Source: 1162T-S-0a-05 sp050299435
GTDB taxonomy: Bacteria > Pseudomonadota > Gammaproteobacteria > Pseudomonadales > Cellvibrionaceae
NCBI GenBank assembly: GCA_050299435.1
Contig: JBNKVX010000007.1
Span: 13,657-77,656 of the forward strand
Direction of reading: 5' to 3'
Length of the DNA: 64,000 nt
The notes beneath the pieces are model-generated. The model did not search any database. It saw only the letters and a list, made by a program, of their open reading frames with translations, and had not been told where the DNA came from. Made by a program: the position numbers and the translations under genes. This document shows positions 16,599 through 25,501 of the stretch, in pieces. The stretch's first letter is position 1. Every line of letters starts with the position of its first letter.

Positions 16599-17882
16599 TT
16601 AAGGTAACAGGCCCGGCGATTCCGGCAAAGGCTTGGGGCTAACTCGCATTCCCGCTGCCACCAACAACCAAATCAAGCCCATAATTGCACATATCAGTAA
16701 CGCAGCTTCAGCACCCCAAGCTTGACTCACCGCGCCTCCCAGAGAGCCACCAACAAAGGCACCGATAAATTGGCTGGTAGAATAAATCCCCAACGCGGTC
16801 CCTTTAGTCTTTTTAGGAGCAAGTTTGCTGACCAAAGAAGGCAAGGTTGCCTCCAGCAGATTAAACGCCACAAAAAACGCGAATAACATAAGCCAAGACA
16901 ATAGTGCTATAGAAAGTTGGATGAACAGAGCTAAGGCGGCGAGGCTGAAAGATAGGCCAACTACTGAAAACAAAAATACCTGTTTGACCCAATCCCGTTT
17001 TTCCATTTGTGTAATCAAGGGCATCATGCATGCAAAGGAACCCAACAATATACAGATATAGACCAACCAGTGTTGTTCCCTCGCAACCTGTAAATTCAAC
17101 TCTAAAATTCCCGGCACTACCACAAAAGCACACATCAAAATGGCATGCAGGGTAAAAATGCCCCAGTTGAGGCGGAAGAGTTGTTCGCTTTTAAATGTCA
17201 CCCACAAATTTAAAGGTGCAGACTCTTTATGAGACCCAGCCTGATCATTTTCAGCCTTTGGCGCAGTTGGGACCACAAAAATTAAAACCACAATACCAAT
17301 GCCTGCCGCCACCGAAGTGCACAAAAATACGCCGCGAATTCCTGCCATGGAAGCTATCCAGGGACCCAGTGCCAACGCAATGCCGAAAGACACCCCTATC
17401 GATGCTCCAATTATTGCCATGGCTTTGGTGCGCTTATCCTCTGGCGTGAGATCAGCCACCATTGCCATCACCGCACCCGCGATTGCACCGGCGCCCTGAA
17501 GCAGACGTCCAAAAATCAGACCCTGAATTGTTTCAGCAAATGCCGCCACTAATGATCCGGCAATAAATATAAGTAAACCAATAAAAATAACTGGCTTCCG
17601 CCCCCAGATGTCAGACAAAAGGCCAAGCGGGATCTGCAATAACGCTTGGCTGAGTCCATAAATCCCCAGCGCCAATCCAAGCGAAGTGAGGCTGGCTCCT
17701 GAATATTGTGAGCCATAAAGTGCAAGAACGGGGAGCACCATAAATAAGCCCAGCATGCGCAACATATAAAGCAGCGCTAAGGAACCAATAATACGTACGA
17801 GTGACAAATCCAACCCCAGAGCATTTTGAAGGGGCGCAATTCTACCAATGAACGAGAGTGAGTGCGAACGCGCCACCCACAT
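16599..17882 (-). CDS. MFS transporter of the ssb-uvrA neighbourhood
   Basis: Major facilitator superfamily protein of 427 residues with about 12 hydrophobic helices. Motif A is clear between helices 2 and 3 (LLSDIWGRKPVIF), and the second-half counterpart is weaker. GRLLQGAGAIAGAVMAMVADL is typical of the drug-efflux (DHA1) side of the superfamily. The first about 28 residues before RIIGSLALLYMLRMLGLF may be a slightly over-long start, but the ATG at 17882 is used here. The orthologue beside uvrA and ssb in Pseudomonas has no firmly assigned substrate, and none is claimed here. Confidence 0.9.
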   Translation of the reverse strand: MWVARSHSLSFIGRIAPLQNALGLDLSLVRIIGSLALLYMLRMLGLFMVLPVLALYGSQYSGASLTSLGLALGIYGLSQALLQIPLGLLSDIWGRKPVIFIGLLIFIAGSLVAAFAETIQGLIFGRLLQGAGAIAGAVMAMVADLTPEDKRTKAMAIIGASIGVSFGIALALGPWIASMAGIRGVFLCTSVAAGIGIVVLIFVVPTAPKAENDQAGSHKESAPLNLWVTFKSEQLFRLNWGIFTLHAILMCAFVVVPGILELNLQVAREQHWLVYICILLGSFACMMPLITQMEKRDWVKQVFLFSVVGLSFSLAALALFIQLSIALLSWLMLFAFFVAFNLLEATLPSLVSKLAPKKTKGTALGIYSTSQFIGAFVGGSLGGAVSQAWGAEAALLICAIMGLIWLLVAAGMRVSPKPLPESPGLLP

Positions 17883-18082
17883 AAAGTATTAATTTATTTG
17901 GATGAAAAATTGAATTTCTGGCACTTAGGGACTAGATTTCATACTCTGCATCCGTCAAAAACTCAGACTTTTGTAGTAATTTTGTACAGCCTAAGTTAGT
18001 ATGACGGCAAATTCATCATACTTTTATCACTTCGACAGTTTGTAAGTATGAATTACAGTACGCAGTAAGGACTTCCCCTGCC

Positions 18083-18739
18083 GTGGCCAAATCTGACAAA
18101 ACTCAATCAATAGCGATCTGCTCGCCAAATAGTGGCTTGCAAACCAGCTTATTGGCAAAGCTCATCAGTGATGAGACTGGGGCGCCTTGTGCGTCCTACA
18201 CAGACTTGGACAGTGTTCCTTCAAACACTACACTCCTGCTAATAGACTGCAATAACCAACCAATGGAAATCCTGAGGAATATTGCCAAGCAATATCAGGA
18301 TATGGCGACCTCAGAAACAACAGGAGCCTTACTTAACGCCGAGTACGAAACAGAGCATGAAAACCTCTTGGACTGGCCCTGTATTAGCGGGCTTTTTTAT
18401 GTCGATACTGATGAAGAACAACTAATTCGAGGTTTGAAATGCTTACTTGCAGGTGACTACTGGGTCCCCCGCCGTTTGCTCCACCATTTCATGGATAAGA
18501 ATCGTCGCCCCCCCACCACAGTCAGCCGACCACGCGCACGATTAACCAAAAGAGAAAAACAGATTTTGAAGTTTATTTATGAGGGCGCTACCAACTCAGA
18601 TATTTCCGCACACCTCAAAGTCAGCGAGCACACAGTAAAAAGCCATCTTTACAATGTGTACAAAAAGATTGGTGCGCGAAACCGCATGGAAGCAGGTAAT
18701 TGGGTGAGAGATCTGGACGAAGAATTAGATAAGCTCTAA
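18083..18739 (+). CDS. LuxR-type transcriptional regulator, CsgD-like layout
   Basis: Regulator of 218 residues with GTG start at 18083 and AAGGA 11 bases ahead. The C-terminal third (about 150-208) is a LuxR helix-turn-helix: LTKREKQILKFIYEGATNSDI, then VSEHTVKSHLYNVYKKI. The N-terminal part looks like an atypical receiver (AICSPNSGL, LLLIDCNNQP) without the acidic pair expected for phosphorylation, as in CsgD. CsgD-type proteins control matrix and biofilm genes, but no target can be named here. It is convergent with the YcgN-like gene and their stop codons overlap by 4 bp. Confidence 0.85.
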   Translation: MAKSDKTQSIAICSPNSGLQTSLLAKLISDETGAPCASYTDLDSVPSNTTLLLIDCNNQPMEILRNIAKQYQDMATSETTGALLNAEYETEHENLLDWPCISGLFYVDTDEEQLIRGLKCLLAGDYWVPRRLLHHFMDKNRRPPTTVSRPRARLTKREKQILKFIYEGATNSDISAHLKVSEHTVKSHLYNVYKKIGARNRMEAGNWVRDLDEELDKL

Positions 18740-19182
18740 ACCTCATTATCCACCCAGAATATTATTTGATCCTCAACTTCGTCAGGATGAACAAATTCTT
18801 CCGTAACAGCACGCCCTCTGACGGCATTTCCTGAACTTAAAACAGAATCATTTGCCCCACTTACCAAGTGGTGCCAAGTGGGTAAGTCCTTACCTTCAAA
18901 TACCAAGCGATAGGCACAGGTGGCGGGCAACCAGGGAAATTGTTTAATGTTTTCAGCTGACAAGACCAGACAGTGCGGCACGCGCTCTTTTCGCTTGGCA
19001 TAGTCTTTACATCGACAAGTATCGAGATCTAATAACTTACAACTGACATTGGTGTAATAAACCTCTGCGTTGTCTTCATCTTCCAGCTTAAGCAGACAAC
19101 ATTTTCCACAGCCATCGCACAGCGCTTCCCATTGCGCGGAAGACATTTGCTGGAGACTAAGGCTTTCCCAAAATTTTTCCAC
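18736..19182 (-). CDS. YcgN-family cysteine-cluster protein (UPF0260)
   Basis: Protein of 148 residues with a conserved cysteine cluster: CDGCGKCCLLKLED near residue 22, then NVSCKLLDLDTCRCKDY, and PHC. This is the pattern of YcgN/UPF0260 proteins, thought to hold a metal or iron-sulfur site; the biochemical role is unknown. The GTG start at 19182 shares a base with the NfeD stop (TAGTG), so it is coupled to the membrane-protein pair upstream. Confidence 0.88.
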   Translation of the reverse strand: MEKFWESLSLQQMSSAQWEALCDGCGKCCLLKLEDEDNAEVYYTNVSCKLLDLDTCRCKDYAKRKERVPHCLVLSAENIKQFPWLPATCAYRLVFEGKDLPTWHHLVSGANDSVLSSGNAVRGRAVTEEFVHPDEVEDQIIFWVDNEV

Positions 19183-19640
19183 TAAAGCCGTTTAACCCAG
19201 AATTTGCCAACTTCGGTTTTAATGACTTCGACTTCCGTTCCGGCCGGCCAAACTTCCCCATCTTCTTCAGTTTTAAGTATTTGCCAATCGATGCCGGAAT
19301 AGCGATGTACAAAAGTTTCACCAGGGCTGAATTCATTTATTAGTTTGAACTTCAAACCACTAAATACATTAGGTTGATCTTCCGGGTTTTGTTGGCTGCT
19401 TTGTAATTTCTTTATCGGCTTCCACAATAACGCAGCGGCAACGGCAGAAAAAACAGCGACACTCAATGCAGCAACCAAAAAGGTTTGGGGCAACAGTCCG
19501 ATGTACATCAACAAAGAAGTGAGCAAACAGCCCAAGGCAACAAAAATTAAAAAAACCGTAGAGAAACCAAAAACGGCAAATTCAAGAAAGCCAAGAATAA
19601 CGCCTGTCACAACCAGAACGGTTGGCAAAGATATATCCAT
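19182..19640 (-). CDS. NfeD-family membrane protein
   Basis: Short NfeD protein of 152 residues. It has three or four hydrophobic helices in residues 1-75, then a C-terminal OB-fold domain (about 90-152) with RYSGIDWQILKTEEDGEVWPAGT and VEVIKTEVGKFWVKRL. Such proteins act with a neighbouring SPFH protein in membrane microdomains and quality control. The start has GGAG nine bases ahead and lies one base after the SPFH gene stop, so the pair is co-translated. Confidence 0.92.
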   Translation of the reverse strand: MDISLPTVLVVTGVILGFLEFAVFGFSTVFLIFVALGCLLTSLLMYIGLLPQTFLVAALSVAVFSAVAAALLWKPIKKLQSSQQNPEDQPNVFSGLKFKLINEFSPGETFVHRYSGIDWQILKTEEDGEVWPAGTEVEVIKTEVGKFWVKRL

Positions 19641-19641
19641 A

Positions 19642-20589
19642 CTAGATTTCTCCTTCCGATGCCTTGGTCTTGTTGAATATGCTCATAGCCTGGGCAACGA
19701 TTGAAGCTGTATCAGTCCCGGAATCAGGCAATAAAACCACGGAAGATTCTCGTGCAATCGCCTCTTTGGCGCGTATGGCTTTGGTCGCCAAATCCAATTG
19801 CACTGCCGCCCTTCCTTCCGGAGTTTTGGCTGCTTCACCGACTTTACGCAAGGCTTCTGCCTGAGCGTCCGCTACTGCACGTATAGCTTGTGCCTCACCT
19901 TCCGCACTTAATATTTGTTCTTGTTTCTCGCCCTCTGCTGCGAGTACCTGGGCTTGTCGAGCACCTTCCGCACGATTGATCGCCGCTTGTTTATCACCTT
20001 CCGACTCCAGAATTTTCGCACGTCGTTCACGCTCGGCGCGCATCTGCGATTCCATGGCAGACATCACGCTTTGCGGCGGCACAATATCTTTGATTTCATA
20101 ACGCAAGACCACCACACCCCAAGGGTCTGCGGCTTCATTAATAGATCGAACAATGTTTGCGTTTAACTGGTCGCGTTCTTCAAAGGTTTTATCCAACTCC
20201 ATTTTGCCGATTTCAGATCGCATGGTGGTTTGCGCCAATTGCACAACGGCAAAACTGTAATCTTCCACACCGTAGGAGGCTTTGTAAGGGTCTATCACCC
20301 GGAAATACAAGACCCCATCAACTGTCAAAGAGATATTATCTCGAGTAATGGCTCCCTGACTTGGCACATCTTGAGCTTGCTCTTTTAGTGAACGGTTGTG
20401 GGCAACACTGTCAATAATAGGAAAGATAAAGCTGATTCCCGCTTCGAGTGTTCGATTGTACTTACCAAAGCGTTCAATCACATACGCCCTGTTTTGCGGG
20501 ACAAATTTAATCCCACTTTTAAGAATGAAAAACACGAATACCAGAATCGCGGCTTGGGGAGTAAAGATGTAATCTGCAATAATATCCAC
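19642..20589 (-). CDS. SPFH/stomatin-like protein, QmcA type
   Basis: Membrane-anchored SPFH (band 7) protein of about 315 residues. There is one N-terminal hydrophobic helix, then the SPFH domain (VPQNRAYVIERFGKYNRTLEAGI), and a long alanine- and glutamate-rich coiled coil with repeated AEGE/AEGA units. I prefer the GTG at 20589, because the AAGGAG site is ten bases ahead of it but only one base ahead of the GTG at 20598. It forms an operon with NfeD and the YcgN-like gene. Family members form oligomeric rafts and associate with FtsH. Confidence 0.92.
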   Translation of the reverse strand: MDIIADYIFTPQAAILVFVFFILKSGIKFVPQNRAYVIERFGKYNRTLEAGISFIFPIIDSVAHNRSLKEQAQDVPSQGAITRDNISLTVDGVLYFRVIDPYKASYGVEDYSFAVVQLAQTTMRSEIGKMELDKTFEERDQLNANIVRSINEAADPWGVVVLRYEIKDIVPPQSVMSAMESQMRAERERRAKILESEGDKQAAINRAEGARQAQVLAAEGEKQEQILSAEGEAQAIRAVADAQAEALRKVGEAAKTPEGRAAVQLDLATKAIRAKEAIARESSVVLLPDSGTDTASIVAQAMSIFNKTKASEGEI

Positions 20590-20726
20590 GGCTTTCACAC
20601 TCCTTATTATTGTGAATTTGTTGTCATTATCGGCTGAACATTAACCCGAAACCTTGTCTCAGACAACTACCCAAATATCGTATACTTGGCGGTTCGCATT
20701 TTTATTTCTCCTGATAGGCTTTTGCT

Positions 20727-23591
20727 GTGAATACGATAGTAGTACGTGGTGCGCGCACCCATAACCTCAAAAACATTGACCTGGATCTCCCTCGTGACAA
20801 ATTGATTGTCATTACAGGCCTTAGCGGTTCAGGCAAATCTTCGCTCGCCTTCGACACGCTCTATGCGGAAGGGCAACGCCGCTATGTAGAGTCACTTTCC
20901 ACCTATGCACGGCAATTTTTATCCATGATGGAAAAGCCCGATGTTGATCATATTGAAGGATTGAGCCCGGCTATCTCAATCGAACAAAAATCGACCTCTC
21001 ACAATCCTCGATCAACAGTTGGCACTATCACTGAAATTTATGACTACTTACGCTTATTGTTTGCACGCGTTGGAGAACCGCGCTGCCCAACTCACGGAGC
21101 ACCTTTGGCAGCACAAACTATCAGCCAAATGGTAGATAGCGTTTTAAAATTACCGGAAGGCAGCAAGCTCATGCTATTAGCACCTCTGGTTAAAGACCGT
21201 AAAGGTGAACATCTTCATATTATCGAAGGCTTGCGGCGAGATGGCTTTATTCGGGTCCGAATTGACGGCATTGTGGTTGACCTTGATGATGCCCCCAAAC
21301 TCGATAAAAAGAAAAAGCACAGTATTGAAGTTGTCGTTGATCGCTTTAAAGTGCGCGATGATTTAAAAACACGTTTGGCAGATTCATTTGAAACTGCAAT
21401 CAATCTTTCAGACGGTGTTGCAGTGGTATCTGACATGGACGGTCACACTGATGACCAAGTGTTTTCCGCCAAGCATGCCTGCCCACTGTGTGATTATTCC
21501 TTACAAGAACTCGAACCCCGTTTATTTTCATTTAACAATCCCGCCGGCGCCTGCCCAAGTTGTGATGGCTTGGGAGTAAAACAGTTTTTTTCAGAAGAAA
21601 AAATTATTGTCTATCCGGGTTCTTCACTGAGCGAAGGAGCCATTCGCAGTTGGGATAAACGCAATCTTTATTATTTCCATATGCTGACTTCTTTGGCAGA
21701 ACATTACGGTTTTGATATTGATAAACCCTGGAAACGCCTGGCAAAAAAATATCGGGATGTTGTGCTCTACGGTTCCGGAGACGAAGAAATCGATTTCACT
21801 TACGTCAACGATCGTGGCGATGTTTATCATCGCAGCCACCGCTTTGAAGGTGTTATTCCGAATCTCGAACGTCGCTATCGAGATACTGATTCCAATAGTG
21901 TTCGCGAAGAACTCGCAAAACTATTATCAACGAGAAAGTGCCCCGAGTGTCACGGAACGCGTTTACGTGAATCGGCAAGAAATGTTTTTATAGATGGTCG
22001 CACACTGCCGCAAATTACAGAATTACCTGTCGGGGATGCATGGGATTATTTTTTAAAGTTGCGTTTTGGCGGTGGCAAACAATCTATTGCAGAAAAAATC
22101 CTCAAGGAATTACGCGATCGTTTTCGTTTCCTTGTGGATGTAGGACTTAACTATCTCACATTAAATCGTAGCGCCGAAACCTTATCGGGCGGCGAAGCAC
22201 AACGCATTCGCTTGGCCAGTCAAATTGGTGCTGGCTTAGTGGGTGTAATGTACATTTTGGACGAGCCCTCGATAGGTTTACACCAACGAGACAATGACCG
22301 CTTGCTGAAAACCCTCACACACCTTCGTGATTTAGGCAACACGGTAATTGTAGTAGAGCATGATGAAGAGGCGATTCGTGCTGCTGATTACATTGTGGAT
22401 ATCGGCCCCGGCGCCGGTGTTCACGGTGGAGAAATTATTGCACAAGGTGCTTACGACAAAGTTATAAAAGAAAAACTTTCACTGACAGCAGATTACTTGT
22501 CGGGAAGAAAAGCCATCCCCATCCCGAAAAAACGCCACAACGCAGATAAAAATCGTTGGCTCAACTTAAAAGGAGCCAGTGGAAATAATCTTCAGAAAAT
22601 CCACTTGAAAATTCCTGTGGGGGTGATGACCTGCGTCACCGGCGTTTCTGGCAGCGGCAAATCGACTTTAATTAATGGCACGCTCTACCCACTCGCCGCA
22701 ACCGCATTAAACAACGCGACCACCTTAACTGCCCAGCAACACGAATCAATTGATGGCCTGGACTTTTTTGACAAATGTGTGGATATCGACCAGAGCCCAA
22801 TAGGCCGAACCCCGCGCTCTAACCCTGCCACCTACACCGGTATATTCACTCCCGTGCGCGATTTATTTGCGGGAACGCAAGAGGCAAGATCACGTGGCTA
22901 TAAAGCAGGGCGTTTCAGCTTTAATGTAAAAGGTGGACGTTGCGAAGCTTGCCAGGGCGACGGCGTAGTAAAAGTTGAAATGCACTTTTTACCCGATGTG
23001 TATGTCGCCTGCGATGTCTGTAAAAGTAAACGCTATAATCGAGAAACACTGGAAATCAAATATAAAGGAAAAAATATTCACGAAGTGCTGGAAATGACAA
23101 TTGAAGACGCGCGTGAGTTTTTTGATGCGGTACCGGTCATTGCCAAAAAATTACAAACACTCATGGATGTTGGCCTCTCTTATATTCGACTCGGTCAATC
23201 AGCAACAACCCTTTCGGGCGGCGAAGCTCAGCGAGTAAAACTTTCACGAGAGTTGAGCAAACGCGACACCGGTAGCACTTTGTACATTCTCGATGAACCG
23301 ACGACAGGCTTGCACTTTCACGATATTCAACAGTTGTTAAATGTACTTCACCGCTTGCGCGACCACGGCAATACGGTTGTCGTAATTGAACATAACCTCG
23401 ATGTAATCAAAACTGCTGATTGGATTATTGATCTTGGCCCGGAAGGTGGCAGTGGTGGAGGTTTGATAATCGCAGAGGGAACACCTGAGACGGTGAGCAA
23501 AATTAAAAAATCTCATACCGGGCGTTTTCTGGCGCCCTTATTGGAAACAAAAATTAAAACTGCCAAATCTGCAAAAAAAGCGAAAGCCTAG
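20727..23591 (+). CDS. uvrA: Excinuclease ABC subunit A
   Basis: DNA-damage recognition ATPase of nucleotide excision repair, 954 residues (typical about 940). It starts at GTG 20727 with the family opening IVVRGARTHNLKNIDL. Two ABC modules are seen: Walker A GLSGSGKSS near residue 31 and GVSGSGKST near 650, with signatures LSGGEAQRIRLASQ and LSGGEAQRVKLSREL. Zinc-binding cysteine pairs occur at CPLCDYSLQ and CPSCDGLG in the first half, and CEACQGDG with CDVCKSKRY in the second. No LexA site was recognised in the 130-bp divergent gap with the stomatin gene. The C-terminal tail is lysine-rich. Confidence 0.97.
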   Translation: MNTIVVRGARTHNLKNIDLDLPRDKLIVITGLSGSGKSSLAFDTLYAEGQRRYVESLSTYARQFLSMMEKPDVDHIEGLSPAISIEQKSTSHNPRSTVGTITEIYDYLRLLFARVGEPRCPTHGAPLAAQTISQMVDSVLKLPEGSKLMLLAPLVKDRKGEHLHIIEGLRRDGFIRVRIDGIVVDLDDAPKLDKKKKHSIEVVVDRFKVRDDLKTRLADSFETAINLSDGVAVVSDMDGHTDDQVFSAKHACPLCDYSLQELEPRLFSFNNPAGACPSCDGLGVKQFFSEEKIIVYPGSSLSEGAIRSWDKRNLYYFHMLTSLAEHYGFDIDKPWKRLAKKYRDVVLYGSGDEEIDFTYVNDRGDVYHRSHRFEGVIPNLERRYRDTDSNSVREELAKLLSTRKCPECHGTRLRESARNVFIDGRTLPQITELPVGDAWDYFLKLRFGGGKQSIAEKILKELRDRFRFLVDVGLNYLTLNRSAETLSGGEAQRIRLASQIGAGLVGVMYILDEPSIGLHQRDNDRLLKTLTHLRDLGNTVIVVEHDEEAIRAADYIVDIGPGAGVHGGEIIAQGAYDKVIKEKLSLTADYLSGRKAIPIPKKRHNADKNRWLNLKGASGNNLQKIHLKIPVGVMTCVTGVSGSGKSTLINGTLYPLAATALNNATTLTAQQHESIDGLDFFDKCVDIDQSPIGRTPRSNPATYTGIFTPVRDLFAGTQEARSRGYKAGRFSFNVKGGRCEACQGDGVVKVEMHFLPDVYVACDVCKSKRYNRETLEIKYKGKNIHEVLEMTIEDAREFFDAVPVIAKKLQTLMDVGLSYIRLGQSATTLSGGEAQRVKLSRELSKRDTGSTLYILDEPTTGLHFHDIQQLLNVLHRLRDHGNTVVVIEHNLDVIKTADWIIDLGPEGGSGGGLIIAEGTPETVSKIKKSHTGRFLAPLLETKIKTAKSAKKAKA

Positions 23592-23593
23592 CA

Positions 23594-24367
23594 TTATATT
23601 TTTTGCACAAAATTTTCGGGCAGAGGCACCTTTGCTCGATAATTTTGCACCAGCAAACAAAATCCGACACCTGCCAAAGCCGCCGCACAGTGTTTAATGG
23701 CATGACCACTCATCGGCAAAATTGCATACAATTGCCTGTCAAAATACTCAAATATTTTGGCGCTAAGATAAGCTAACACCAAAAAAACAAAATACTTTAG
23801 GGGATACGATTTACCAGGCATTAGCACTAATAAGAGCGGCATTAATACAATGGGGATAAATTGTACTCCAGCATAGATTCGTAAATCGCCACGCCCCTGA
23901 GATTCTGTATAAGACCAGTAAAATACCGAAATAACGCCAATTAATAACAGCGGTATCAAAAGCGCATACCCTGACCTTAGATTAAGATGCAAACCTATCA
24001 TCATTGCGAAAAAAGCCATAAATGCTATCGTCATCGGTAGCCTGTCCCAAACAAGGGTATTGTTTGCAGGTGCCAAATGATAGTAAGAAGAACCGATGCC
24101 TGTTAACAGAAAACCAAACAAAAAAAGCCTAACAAAAACACGAATATCCGCCGCGGGTTTTATCTTAATAAAACCCCAAATGGAAACTAAGATAAAAGGC
24201 AGGTTAGAAACCACATTCCAAAAATTTGGAATTCCTAAAAGTGTTCGTTGATCTGCAAAGTTGTGATAGTTGAGATCTTGAGGTATCGCAGGAAAAAATA
24301 ACAGGCTGCCGCACATTAAAATCGCTATGCTTACAAAAACAAATAGGGATGTTCTGCGTTCTAACAT
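23594..24367 (-). CDS. Alkaline phytoceramidase-like membrane protein
   Basis: Integral membrane protein of 257 residues with about seven helices. Conserved polar residues fit the ceramidase/CREST hydrolase pattern: SSYYHLAPANNTLVWDRLPMT (histidine and aspartate) and the late SGHAIKHCAAALAG (two zinc-type histidines). It would hydrolyse an amide lipid in the membrane, but bacterial members are uncharacterised. I chose the ATG at 24367; a TTG at 24379 is also open. Its stop is 2 bp from that of convergent uvrA. It is the last gene of the 27.8-23.6 kb minus-strand group. Confidence 0.75.
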   Translation of the reverse strand: MLERRTSLFVFVSIAILMCGSLLFFPAIPQDLNYHNFADQRTLLGIPNFWNVVSNLPFILVSIWGFIKIKPAADIRVFVRLFLFGFLLTGIGSSYYHLAPANNTLVWDRLPMTIAFMAFFAMMIGLHLNLRSGYALLIPLLLIGVISVFYWSYTESQGRGDLRIYAGVQFIPIVLMPLLLVLMPGKSYPLKYFVFLVLAYLSAKIFEYFDRQLYAILPMSGHAIKHCAAALAGVGFCLLVQNYRAKVPLPENFVQKI

Positions 24368-24428
24368 ACTTGAGAGCAAGTTATCGGCAAATTGGAAATT
24401 GAATAAAAATCAATAGACTAATTTGAAA

Positions 24429-25355
24429 CTAGCCTTCCCACTCGTGCGGTTCGGTTGCCATCGCCAATGATATGGAACCGACACTGGTGTAAATACCACC
24501 AGCCAAGCTCATCACTGTGGGAATAATTTTTACCTTGTTTTGCGCAGCGATTTCCTCTAATTCATCGTAACCAGGCATTACCTTAAGCTCCTTTATTGGG
24601 CCGGCATAACTGATTACAACAAAAGGGCAAAGCAAGCCCTGTTTGATCTTAACACTAGCATGATGAAACAACTGCTTCGTAGTTTTTTTGAAGCCCAGCG
24701 CTTTATTAGCCAAATAAGACGAATCGTTAACAATGCACAAAGTTGGATAGATATTTAACATATCTGCGACAAATGCCTGCCCCCAACCAACTGCCTTCTC
24801 ATTTCGCTTTTGTGAACGCTCAAGCGCAACCAAAGGCTCTTTGGGAATAACGAAACTGTGAATATTTTCAGACAAACGATCCAGGGCACGTTTCACTTTA
24901 CTGCTATCCTGACCGCTCAACATCCGCCGTACTGTTTCAAGCACCATCACTCCCTGACCGGAAAAGACAGTGCGACTATCCATAACGCGAATGGCAATGT
25001 CCTGGCGATCACCTAATTTTTTCTGGATCGCAGACGCACCCATGTTGGCGTGCTTATAAGTGTCTCCCTGCATCCGGTTTACCGTTTGCACTAAAACCGT
25101 TTTATAGCCTTCCTTCAGTTTTTTAATAATTTGCCGTTCGAAATCTGCTGGGCTGGGTGGTTTGGTTACAACTTTATGTTTACGTGAAAATTTTCCGGAC
25201 TTAAACAAACTTAAACAATCGTCATCTTTGCAAGGATCGACATGCTGACCGCCATCCACAGAATAATAAATCGGTACGCGAGTAACGCCATATTTTTCTA
25301 ATACAGCTTTGGGTAAATTGCATGCTGAATCAACTATCACTGCTATTTTACTCAT
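24429..25355 (-). CDS. DegV-family fatty-acid-binding protein
   Basis: Protein of 308 residues with the DegV start AVIVDSACNLPKAVLEKYGVTRVPI. The family pattern continues with TKPPSPADFE (T-S/P loop contacting the lipid head group), MDSRTVFSGQG, and AGGIYTSVGSISLAM late in the chain. DegV proteins bind one fatty acid, and in Firmicutes they (as FakB) feed a fatty acid kinase. No fakA-like kinase is in this window, so the role here is open. GGAGAA precedes the ATG. The gene is between the FIST-like and ceramidase-like genes, all on the minus strand. Confidence 0.9.
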   Translation of the reverse strand: MSKIAVIVDSACNLPKAVLEKYGVTRVPIYYSVDGGQHVDPCKDDDCLSLFKSGKFSRKHKVVTKPPSPADFERQIIKKLKEGYKTVLVQTVNRMQGDTYKHANMGASAIQKKLGDRQDIAIRVMDSRTVFSGQGVMVLETVRRMLSGQDSSKVKRALDRLSENIHSFVIPKEPLVALERSQKRNEKAVGWGQAFVADMLNIYPTLCIVNDSSYLANKALGFKKTTKQLFHHASVKIKQGLLCPFVVISYAGPIKELKVMPGYDELEEIAAQNKVKIIPTVMSLAGGIYTSVGSISLAMATEPHEWEG

Positions 25356-25501
25356 AGCTTATTCTCCGGTGACACGTTGTAATTTCTGTGAGTGGTGAGA
25401 CAAGAATAGAAGTTTTACACGACAAAGTCCACGTAAACATCAGGTAATATTCACAATTAGGAGTGTAGCTGACTTTGGCGCGAAACTTCTTTTAACAAAA
25501 A

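Noticed and set aside
20599..20726. LexA (SOS) box before uvrA
   Set aside because: No CTG-N10-CAG type palindrome is present in the divergent gap, and none was seen before ssb either.
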